From contig CANJDY010000141.1 in NCBI GenBank assembly GCA_947472635.1, forward strand, positions 1 to 7,409: 7,409 bases of DNA. Reading direction: 5' to 3'. The position numbers and the translations under genes are program-made. How positions within the stretch are numbered: the first letter of the stretch is position 1; each line of letters starts with the position of its first letter. Under the pieces are notes generated by a model that saw only the letters and a list, made by a program, of their open reading frames with translations, searched no databases and was not told the origin of the DNA. Source of the DNA: Chitinophagaceae bacterium. Lineage in GTDB: Bacteria; Bacteroidota; Bacteroidia; Chitinophagales; Chitinophagaceae. Shown piece by piece: positions 1-4,927 of this stretch.

Positions 1-354
1 GAGAAGCATCGTTTGAATATGCCATGGCACTATGCCAAACATTTTTAGTGAGTCCTCGCCAAATTTCTCAACTGCTTCTTTCCAGGAACGGGGAAGATTG
101 GGATAAGGATATTGACCGTACTGATCAATATCTATATAGTGCCGGGGTCCTTCTTCTGGAACTGCATATCTTCTTTTATCAGGATCCACGGCATGTTCGG
201 AGAGGAAGTCAATGTTGGGTTTATAGAAAACCATCATTTCTGGAGGCAATAAAAATACAGCTAGGTAATTGATCTTTTGGTGTGCAAAAAAACCCCAGCA
301 ATAGCAACTGGAGGTTAAAAGGCAGCAGGCGAAAACCAACAAGAAATGCTTCAT
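1..354 (-). CDS. Zinc-dependent phospholipase C / S1-P1 nuclease-like secreted protein (N-terminal 118 residues, partial)
   Basis: Reading the minus strand from the ATG at 354 gives 118 codons without a stop to the window edge, so the C-terminus is missing. The first 19 residues look like a signal peptide: Lys2-His3, a hydrophobic core, then small residues ending Cys17-Tyr18-Cys19. Cleavage before Trp20 would give a mature N-terminal Trp. In the phospholipase C / P1 nuclease superfamily the mature N-terminal Trp and a nearby His bind the zinc cluster. Here Trp20 and His25 are mature positions 1 and 6, the spacing known for P1 nuclease. Asp57 (in HAVDPDKRRY) and His72 (in PRHYIDID) are 15 apart, also as in P1 Asp45/His60. 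GIVPWHIQ (His112) is a further likely metal-ligand segment. The protein probably hydrolyses phosphodiesters outside the cytoplasm; phospholipid versus nucleic acid cannot be decided. A lipoprotein alternative at Cys17 (TSSC) is a weak lipobox. It lies 151 nt downstream of the DUF502 gene on the same strand, and I see no clear promoter of its own. Confidence 0.78.
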   Translation of the reverse strand, partial: MKHFLLVFACCLLTSSCYCWGFFAHQKINYLAVFLLPPEMMVFYKPNIDFLSEHAVDPDKRRYAVPEEGPRHYIDIDQYGQYPYPNLPRSWKEAVEKFGEDSLKMFGIVPWHIQTMLL

Positions 355-505
355 GGCAGGCTAATTTATTTTGCCGTTAGCACTTAAAGGGTTCGGTATG
401 GGGATGCTTCAGCTCTAACAGACCTTTAAATTAAGCAGCCTTGAAGTTGTCTGCAAGTAAAATGAAAAATAATTTTTTATCAGTTGATTACAATTAGCTG
501 CATAA

Positions 506-1177
506 TCAAACTGGCAGTAAGGATTCATTTTCTTGGTGGGCCTGGGCAAATGGAGTACTGTCTACCACATCGGTCACCCCTCCACTTACTGCAAATTTCA
601 TCGTTTGCGCAGCGCTTATATTGGTAATTGGCTTTATCCGTTCTTTAGGTATAATATATACATTTCCAGCTACTGAATAGGCCATGGGAATGTAAACGGC
701 TACGTAATCGGGAAAGCCAAATTTTTCCATATTATCCTGTGTAATAAATCCAACTCGCCACACGTCATTGTCATCTACATTGGCTAATACATTTTGCGTA
801 AACTTCTTTTTTTCTCCAGCGAAAGCTTCAAAAAAATCTTTGAGGGTAGAATATATGAATTTAATGCCGGGTGTTTTTTCTAGCAGGTTGTCAAAACCGT
901 CCACAATTTTGCCACCAATATAATTAGATGATACATACCCTACTGCAATCACCAGCGAGATTACTACCACAAAACCAAGCCCAGTGATGCGCTTGACATT
1001 GCCTTGTGAATCGGTCATTAGGCGGGGCATCACACCATGAATAAGGTTGGGTAAAATGCCATCCACAAAGTTAAATAGACTACCGATGGCCCAAAATGTA
1101 ATCGCAATTGGAGCAAGTATCAGTAGTCCTTGTAAAAAGAACTGAATTAATTTTTTATACCCGGAAGTTTTTTTCAT
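506..1177 (-). CDS. DUF502 family two-helix membrane protein
   Basis: This is a 223-residue protein, about the usual length for DUF502 (PF04367), whose plant relatives are the LCV/COV proteins. The N-terminus is basic (KKTSGYKK). TM1 is at about residues 11-36 and begins the typical QGLLILAPIAIT segment. A loop follows, then TM2 at about 66-88. Family-like motifs come next: TPGIKFIYSTLKDF (102-115), a short charged stretch GEKKKF, DYVAVYIPMAYSVAGNVYII (157-176) and MKFAVSGGV (193-201), matching the conserved ...iP...G...vp...SGGv pattern. It should sit in the inner membrane with a soluble C-terminal domain. Molecular function is unknown for the bacterial family. The ATG at 1177 is chosen because it gives the complete N-terminal amphipathic and TM1 segment. 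It is divergent from the efflux operon, with a candidate promoter at 1279-1307. It could be co-transcribed with the phospholipase-like gene downstream. Family assignment is from motif recognition; no role is inferred. Confidence 0.88.
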   Translation of the reverse strand: MKKTSGYKKLIQFFLQGLLILAPIAITFWAIGSLFNFVDGILPNLIHGVMPRLMTDSQGNVKRITGLGFVVVISLVIAVGYVSSNYIGGKIVDGFDNLLEKTPGIKFIYSTLKDFFEAFAGEKKKFTQNVLANVDDNDVWRVGFITQDNMEKFGFPDYVAVYIPMAYSVAGNVYIIPKERIKPITNISAAQTMKFAVSGGVTDVVDSTPFAQAHQENESLLPV

Positions 1178-1256
1178 AAATAGCTTTTTATAATTTGTTG
1201 GTCAACTGAAATTCGACTAATTAACCGTTGAATGCATATTAAAATAAGTATTGGTT

Positions 1257-1299
1257 CATTTCAACTAAAAATGCACCACAAAGGTAAATGATTGAAATG
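1257..1299. repeat. 8-bp inverted repeat flanking the minus-strand -7 box
   Basis: CATTTCAA (1257-1264) and its exact reverse complement TTGAAATG (1292-1299) are separated by 27 nt that contain the minus-strand -7 box TACCTTTG. An 8-bp match at this distance can arise by chance in a 200-nt AT-rich region, so a regulatory role is only a possibility. Confidence 0.3.
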
Positions 1300-1307
1300 C
1301 GAGGCAA
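1279..1307 (-). promoter_or_regulatory. Candidate Bacteroidota promoter for the DUF502 gene
   Basis: On the minus strand the sequence TACCTTTG (1286 to 1279) is an exact match to the Bacteroidota -7 consensus TAnnTTTG. A TTG (1307 to 1305) lies 17 nt upstream and could serve as the -33 element; a TTTTG at 1314-1310 is an alternative with a 23-nt spacer. Transcription would begin near 1272, giving a leader of roughly 95 nt before the ATG at 1177. The consensus is known for this phylum; use of this site is inferred. Confidence 0.55.
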
Positions 1308-1337
1308 CTCAAAAGGAGCCTATAAAAATATATTTGC

Positions 1338-1367
1338 CGGAAACTGTCGTTACAAAAATAGTTTCCG
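1338..1367. promoter_or_regulatory. Candidate operator of the TetR-type regulator (8-14-8 perfect inverted repeat)
   Basis: CGGAAACT at 1338-1345 and its exact reverse complement AGTTTCCG at 1360-1367 flank a 14-nt spacer. The right arm ends at the base directly before the -7 box TAGTTTTG (1368-1375), so a bound dimer would sit where sigma contacts the promoter. TetR-family repressors usually bind palindromes overlapping their own promoter and that of the linked efflux genes. Symmetry and position are seen directly; binding is inferred. Confidence 0.55.
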
Positions 1368-1375
1368 TAGTTTTG
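1368..1375 (+). promoter_or_regulatory. Candidate -7 element of the efflux operon promoter
   Basis: TAGTTTTG matches the Bacteroidota -7 consensus TAnnTTTG exactly. It lies 9 nt before the ATG at 1385, so the start site would fall at about 1380-1384 and the repressor mRNA would be leaderless or nearly so. I do not see a good TTTG -33 element at 17-23 nt upstream; the region there is filled by the candidate operator. Confidence 0.55.
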
Positions 1376-1384
1376 CGTCTTATT

Positions 1385-2026
1385 ATGATAGAATTAGCCA
1401 CCGGAATACGAATTAAGGAAAAAGCGCATAGCCTTTTTATGCAGTATGGGCTTCGTAGTGTAAGTATGGATGATATTGCGGGCAGTTTGGGAATGAGTAA
1501 GAAAACAATTTACCAGTATTACTCAGATAAGGATGAACTAATTGTGGCGGTAATCAGCGAAGAACTAGAGCGTAATCAAACTGTTTGTGAGCAGTATCGA
1601 CAATCTTCTATCAATGCAGTCCATGAAATTTTCCTAGCACTAGATATGGTGGTGGATTTATTTAGCACCATGAATCCATCTTTGATTCATGATATGCATA
1701 AATACCATCCTAGGGCATTTGGTCAATTTCAACAGTACAAAGATGGGTATATCTATACAACTATCCGGGAAAATATGGAAAGGGGGATCCAGGAAGGTCT
1801 GTACCGCCCGGATGTTAATTTGGACATTTTAGCAAGATATCGACTTGAAAGTATTATGCTACCTTTCAACCCCGAATTTCACAATAAATTAAAACACAAT
1901 CTTGCCCAAATAGAGGAAGAATTTATCATTCATTTTCTCTTTGGATTAGCCTCACCAAAAGGCTACAAACTGATCAATCAATATCTACAAGAGCGAATTA
2001 AACCAAGTAATCATGAGAAAAAATAG
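1385..2026 (+). CDS. TetR/AcrR-family transcriptional repressor of the RND efflux operon
   Basis: This is a 213-residue protein starting at ATG 1385. The open frame extends upstream to a TTG at 1292, but that would add 31 residues unlike the family and would place the candidate operator and -7 box inside the gene, so 1385 is preferred. The N-terminal TetR DNA-binding domain covers about residues 5-53: IRIKEKAHSLFMQYGLRSVS, then the helix-turn-helix MDDIAGSLGMSKKTIYQYY (28-46) and SDKDELI, a classic TetR_N ending. The remaining helical part is the ligand and dimerisation domain, with DMHKYHPRAFGQF and NMERGIQEGLYRPDVN segments of the kind I associate with Bacteroidota efflux regulators. It probably represses the downstream channel, adaptor and permease genes until a toxic ligand binds. 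The last 14 nt overlap the channel gene, pointing to co-transcription and translational coupling. The ligand is unknown. Confidence 0.93.
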   Translation: MIELATGIRIKEKAHSLFMQYGLRSVSMDDIAGSLGMSKKTIYQYYSDKDELIVAVISEELERNQTVCEQYRQSSINAVHEIFLALDMVVDLFSTMNPSLIHDMHKYHPRAFGQFQQYKDGYIYTTIRENMERGIQEGLYRPDVNLDILARYRLESIMLPFNPEFHNKLKHNLAQIEEEFIIHFLFGLASPKGYKLINQYLQERIKPSNHEKK

Positions 2027-3422
2027 ATGGGTAAAAATAATGCTGACAAGTGTTGTGCTAGTTATGGCAGTGGAGTTTTCGGCGGCGCAAACAAAGAATG
2101 AATTTTCAGTAAAGCAGGCGGTTGATTATGGATTAAAAAATGCCGTTCAGGTAAAAAATGCTTTGGTGGATATTAAAATACAAGAACAAACCAACCGTGA
2201 AATAACCGCTGCTGCTTTTCCTCAAATTAATGGAAGCATTACTACAGTTCACTATTTCAACGTGCCCGTACAGTCCATACCCAATTTTATAGCACCTGCA
2301 ACTTACAAAGTGTTAAAAGATGAAGGAGTGAAAAACGGAAGTGGAAATATTATTACTAGTCCCAATGGAGGTAATTTTGGAAACCTGCCACTTCAATTTG
2401 GAACACCCTGGACATCTAGCGCAGGGCTTGATTTTTCGCAGCTTTTGTTTGACGGGCAGGTGTTTGTAGGACTACAGGCTAGAACTGCAGCGATGGCTCT
2501 GGCAACAAAATCTGCAGAAGTAACTGCTGAACAGATTAAAGCAAATATTTATAAAATTTATTACCAGCTGGTAGTGGGCAACAGTCAATTGGCGAGTTTA
2601 GAAGCCAATATAGAACGCTTCAAAAAACTGCTTCACGATACTAGGGAAATTTATAAAAATGGCTTTGCAGAAAAATTGGATGTTGACAAATTAGTGGTGC
2701 AACTTAATAATCTTACTACTGAAAAGGAAAAGGTGATTAATCAGCTCAAAGCCGGCAATGCAGGTTTGAAATTTTTAATGAGTATGCCTCAAAAAGAGGA
2801 GCTGGTGCTTACCGATTCCTTAACCGAGGAAGAATTAAAATCTAATATTCTCGAAGAGACTGTCAATTATACTGATCGTAAAGAAATTCAGTTGTTTACC
2901 CTAGCTGCCAAGATGAATAGTTACAATGTTAAAAGATATAATTTAAGCAGAATACCTACGGTAGCAGCCTTTGGCTCCTATTCAAAAAATGCCCAGCGAA
3001 ATACTTTTAGTTTTTTCGATAAGGGAGATTGGTTTACCACTTCTTTAATTGGTTTAAAAATAGCTGTTCCCATTTTTGATGGGTTTGCTCGAAGGTCAAA
3101 AATTGCCAGTGCAAAACTAACGCTAGAAAAATCAACCAATAGTTTGCAGCAAGCCAAGGAGTCGATGGACAATGAAGTAATCCAGGCAAGAATAAAAATG
3201 AAAACCGCCATCCTTACTTCGGATGCTCAAAAACAAAATATTCAATTAGCAGAGGATGTTTTTCGAATAACACAAAAAAAGTATGCGGAAGGATTGGGAA
3301 GCAATCAGGAAATTTATAATGCCCAAACCGAATTAAAGGTTGCGCAAAATAATTATTTCGGCGCTTTGTACGATGCTATTTCAGCAAAAATTGATTATTT
3401 AAAAGCAGCAGGAAAACTTTAA
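2013..3422 (+). CDS. TolC-like outer-membrane efflux channel (OEP family)
   Basis: This is a 469-residue protein, the normal length for an outer-membrane factor of a tripartite pump. A signal peptide covers residues 1-25: basic n-region MRKNRWVK, a hydrophobic core, and Ser23-Ala24-Ala25 before Gln26. The start at 2013 is preferred over Met10 because it keeps the basic n-region. Two OEP repeats follow. The first opens with VKQAVDYGLKNAVQVKNA (33-50) and AAFPQINGSIT, then has a beta segment around SSAGLDFSQLLFDG (135-148) and long helices. The second starts near 286, has RIPTVAAFGSYSKN, the beta segment IGLKIAVPIFDGFARRSK with Pro353-Asp356-Gly357, and closing helices ending NYFGALYDAISAKIDYLKAAGKL-like. 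As a trimer it would form the outer-membrane barrel and periplasmic tunnel. It starts inside the repressor gene (14-nt overlap) and precedes the adaptor by 73 nt with no terminator seen. Confidence 0.93.
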   Translation: MRKNRWVKIMLTSVVLVMAVEFSAAQTKNEFSVKQAVDYGLKNAVQVKNALVDIKIQEQTNREITAAAFPQINGSITTVHYFNVPVQSIPNFIAPATYKVLKDEGVKNGSGNIITSPNGGNFGNLPLQFGTPWTSSAGLDFSQLLFDGQVFVGLQARTAAMALATKSAEVTAEQIKANIYKIYYQLVVGNSQLASLEANIERFKKLLHDTREIYKNGFAEKLDVDKLVVQLNNLTTEKEKVINQLKAGNAGLKFLMSMPQKEELVLTDSLTEEELKSNILEETVNYTDRKEIQLFTLAAKMNSYNVKRYNLSRIPTVAAFGSYSKNAQRNTFSFFDKGDWFTTSLIGLKIAVPIFDGFARRSKIASAKLTLEKSTNSLQQAKESMDNEVIQARIKMKTAILTSDAQKQNIQLAEDVFRITQKKYAEGLGSNQEIYNAQTELKVAQNNYFGALYDAISAKIDYLKAAGKL

Positions 3423-3465
3423 GTAGCGGCCTTACAAAACGGGCTGAAAAATAAATATCAGGAAT

Positions 3466-3494
3466 CAACAATAAACAATAAAAAAACAACAATA
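3466..3494 (+). repeat. AACAATA repeats in the adaptor gene leader
   Basis: AACAATA occurs at 3467-3473 and 3474-3480 in tandem and again at 3488-3494, just before the adaptor ATG at 3496. The stretch is almost entirely A, C and T, hence unstructured. No Shine-Dalgarno sequence is visible. A-rich unstructured leaders aid initiation in Bacteroidota; a role for the repeat itself is speculative. Confidence 0.45.
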
Positions 3495-3495
3495 G

Positions 3496-4698
3496 ATGAA
3501 GCAATATTTAGTAATCAGCTTGGCTGCAATCATGTTATTATCTTCCTGCGGTGGCAACAACAGAGATACTGGGAAAGCAGTAGAAGAAAAAAGAGCAGTA
3601 CTTGAAAAATTAAAAACTGAAAAATCCAAGTTGGAGGAACAGATAAAAACCGTCCAAGGAGAAATCAATCAACTCGATCCTGCAAATGCTGGTGCGCAAA
3701 AGGCAAAGTTGGTTTCAGTAAAGACTTTGCAACTTGCCAATTTTGATCACTTCATTGAACTGCAAGGAAAAATTGACGCTGAAAATACAAGTATCATTAC
3801 TCCTAGAGGGGCTCCGGGACAGGTAAAAGCTATTTATGTTCAAAAGGGAAGTTATGTAAAAAAAGGCCAGTTGCTATTAAAGCTCGACGATGCAATTGTT
3901 CGCCAGAATGTTGCAGCTGCATTACAGGGAATCGAGAGTATCAAAACACAATTGGCTTTCGCTAAAAATATTTATCAAAGGCAAAAAAATCTTTGGGAAC
4001 AAAATATTGGTTCCGAGGTACAATTGATAACCGCTAAAAACAATGTGGCTACATTGGAAAACCAGTTGAAAGCTACGGAGGAAAATATAAAAATAATTCA
4101 AGAGCAACTTAAAACTACTACTGTGATTAGTGATGTAGATGGTATTGCCAATGAAGTAAACATTAAGGTGGGTGAAATTTTTCAAGGAATGAGTGCCCTT
4201 GGAATAGCTCAGATAAAAATTGTGAATAATAGCGCACTCAAGGTAGTTGGCATTATCCCCGAAAATTATTTGGCCAATGTAGCAAATGGAACACCGGTTG
4301 AAACCCTAGTGCAGGATCTTAACAAAACCTTTAGTGGAAAGTTGACTTTTGTAGGCGCGTCCATCGACCCATTGTCAAGAGGCTTTGTGGTAGAGGCGAA
4401 GCTACCTACCGACCCTTCGATAAAACCAAATCAGATTGCGTTAATGAAAATCAAGGATTATTCAGCTGCTAGTGTAATTAGCGTACCAGTCGGCACCTTA
4501 CAAAATGATGAAAATGGAAAATTTGTAATGGTGGCCTCTACTGAGGCTGGAAAGCTGATCGCCCGCAAACGACCTGTCAATATCGGACTCATCAGCGGAG
4601 AAATGCTGGAAGTGAAAACAGGGTTAAAAGTAGGCGATGTACTGATAACAGGCGGCTTTCAAAGTTTATATGAAGGGCAAACTATAACGGTTAGGTAA
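3496..4698 (+). CDS. RND efflux periplasmic adaptor (membrane fusion protein), lipoprotein
   Basis: This is a 400-residue HlyD/AcrA-type adaptor that joins the permease to the outer-membrane channel. A lipoprotein signal runs to Leu15-Ser16-Ser17-Cys18, so Cys18 would be lipidated. Residues about 29-60 (VEEKRAVLEKLKTEKSKLEE onward) form a predicted coiled coil ahead of the usual domains, which AcrA lacks. The first lipoyl half is about 97-132 (SIITPRGAPGQVKAIYVQKG, then VKKGQLLLKLDD). The helical hairpin covers about 133-206, followed by the second lipoyl half VISDVDGIANEVNIKVGEI (210-228). The beta-barrel domain is about 246-303 (LKVVGIIPE..., PLSRGFVVEAKL), and the membrane-proximal domain runs to the end (VPVGTLQND..., VKTGLKVGDVLITGGF). 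ATG 3496 is the first start giving the signal peptide. Gly at the +2 position does not resemble the inner-membrane retention Asp of E. coli lipoproteins. Substrate is not deducible. Confidence 0.94.
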   Translation: MKQYLVISLAAIMLLSSCGGNNRDTGKAVEEKRAVLEKLKTEKSKLEEQIKTVQGEINQLDPANAGAQKAKLVSVKTLQLANFDHFIELQGKIDAENTSIITPRGAPGQVKAIYVQKGSYVKKGQLLLKLDDAIVRQNVAAALQGIESIKTQLAFAKNIYQRQKNLWEQNIGSEVQLITAKNNVATLENQLKATEENIKIIQEQLKTTTVISDVDGIANEVNIKVGEIFQGMSALGIAQIKIVNNSALKVVGIIPENYLANVANGTPVETLVQDLNKTFSGKLTFVGASIDPLSRGFVVEAKLPTDPSIKPNQIALMKIKDYSAASVISVPVGTLQNDENGKFVMVASTEAGKLIARKRPVNIGLISGEMLEVKTGLKVGDVLITGGFQSLYEGQTITVR

Positions 4699-4745
4699 AG
4701 CATGAAGTTGCAGGATTTTTTTCAAAGGAATATTGAAGGCCAACT

Positions 4746-4765
4746 TGAATGAAGCAATTCATTCA
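4746..4765 (+). repeat. 8-bp hairpin with GCAA tetraloop
   Basis: TGAATGAA (4746-4753) pairs perfectly with TTCATTCA (4758-4765), leaving the loop GCAA, a GNRA tetraloop, which is a stable RNA loop class. It begins 47 nt after the adaptor stop codon. No T-run follows directly, so it is not a standard terminator; it could protect the 3' end of a processed upstream mRNA. Confidence 0.5.
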
Positions 4766-4837
4766 TCAGGTGTAAATACTGCCACTAGATATTTTCTTAG
4801 TTAATAAGTAGCCGTCGTTTTTTTAATAATAAGAGCA

Positions 4838-4864
4838 TGTTCCCCACCTATTTATTGGGGAATA
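4838..4864 (+). repeat. 9-bp hairpin with four consecutive C-G pairs
   Basis: TGTTCCCCA (4838-4846) pairs with TGGGGAATA (4856-4864), including one G-U pair, around a 9-nt loop. It is the most stable-looking stem in the gap. The sequence after it is A-rich, not T-rich, so it does not resemble an intrinsic terminator on the plus strand. Confidence 0.5.
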
Positions 4865-4884
4865 AACCATAAGAAAAATCCCCA

Positions 4885-4904
4885 TCAATGTTTAACCACA
4901 TTGA
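4885..4904 (+). repeat. 7-bp hairpin just upstream of the permease start
   Basis: TCAATGT (4885-4891) and ACATTGA (4898-4904) are perfectly complementary around a 6-nt loop TTAACC. The hairpin ends 23 nt before the permease ATG at 4928, close to the ribosome landing region, with an A-rich unstructured stretch between. An effect on initiation is possible but not shown. Confidence 0.45.
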
Positions 4905-4927
4905 GGTAATCGAAAAATAATAATTGT

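Larger units (their letters stand above)
1203..1313. repeat. Three copies of CAACTnAAA in the divergent intergenic region
   Basis: CAACTGAAA (1203-1211), CAACTAAAA (1262-1270) and CAACTCAAA (1305-1313) are same-orientation copies differing only at the sixth base. The first two extend to a shared TCAACTrAAAwT 12-mer. The third overlaps the proposed -33 region of the DUF502 promoter. The copies are seen directly; they could be regulator sites or chance in AT-rich DNA. Confidence 0.4.
4699..4927 (+). other. Non-coding, hairpin-rich gap between adaptor and permease
   Basis: No coding sequence of convincing size is present in 229 nt, unusually long for this otherwise close-packed operon. It contains three perfect or near-perfect hairpins (listed separately) and two runs of seven T (4716-4722 and 4818-4824), neither directly preceded by a GC-rich stem as an intrinsic terminator would be. 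I find no TAnnTTTG promoter box on the plus strand. It may tune permease expression relative to channel and adaptor, by RNA processing or partial termination, or it may be inert. An in-frame TAA at 4907 lies just upstream of the permease ATG, so the permease does not start earlier. Confidence 0.6.

Noticed and set aside
24..272. Plus-strand open frame of 82 codons
   Set aside because: It is antisense to the phospholipase-like gene, whose minus-strand frame shows clear family motifs and a signal peptide; the plus-strand product resembles nothing.
481..500. Imperfect inverted repeat after the DUF502 gene as a terminator
   Set aside because: The pairing relies on two G-U pairs that become mismatches on the minus-strand RNA, and no T-run follows directly in the minus direction.
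2978..3211. Minus-strand open frame of 77 codons
   Set aside because: Shadow of the channel gene's second OEP repeat; no recognisable protein features.
3465..3668. Minus-strand open frame of 67 codons
   Set aside because: Antisense to the adaptor signal peptide and coiled coil; its apparent hydrophobicity and Phe/Ser/Cys richness come from reading A-rich DNA backwards.
3922..4185. Minus-strand open frame of 87 codons
   Set aside because: Antisense to the helical hairpin of the adaptor; composition typical of a shadow frame.
4702..4752. 16-codon open frame just after the adaptor stop, with its stop codon inside the GCAA hairpin
   Set aside because: Considered as a leader peptide, but it is too short to judge, has no visible ribosome site, and the hairpin lacks a terminator or anti-terminator partner.
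4783..4824. Weak stem followed by seven T as an intrinsic terminator between adaptor and permease
   Set aside because: The only stem (ACTAG/TTAGT, about 5 bp, AT-rich) is separated from the T-run by about 17 nt; it does not meet the usual pattern.
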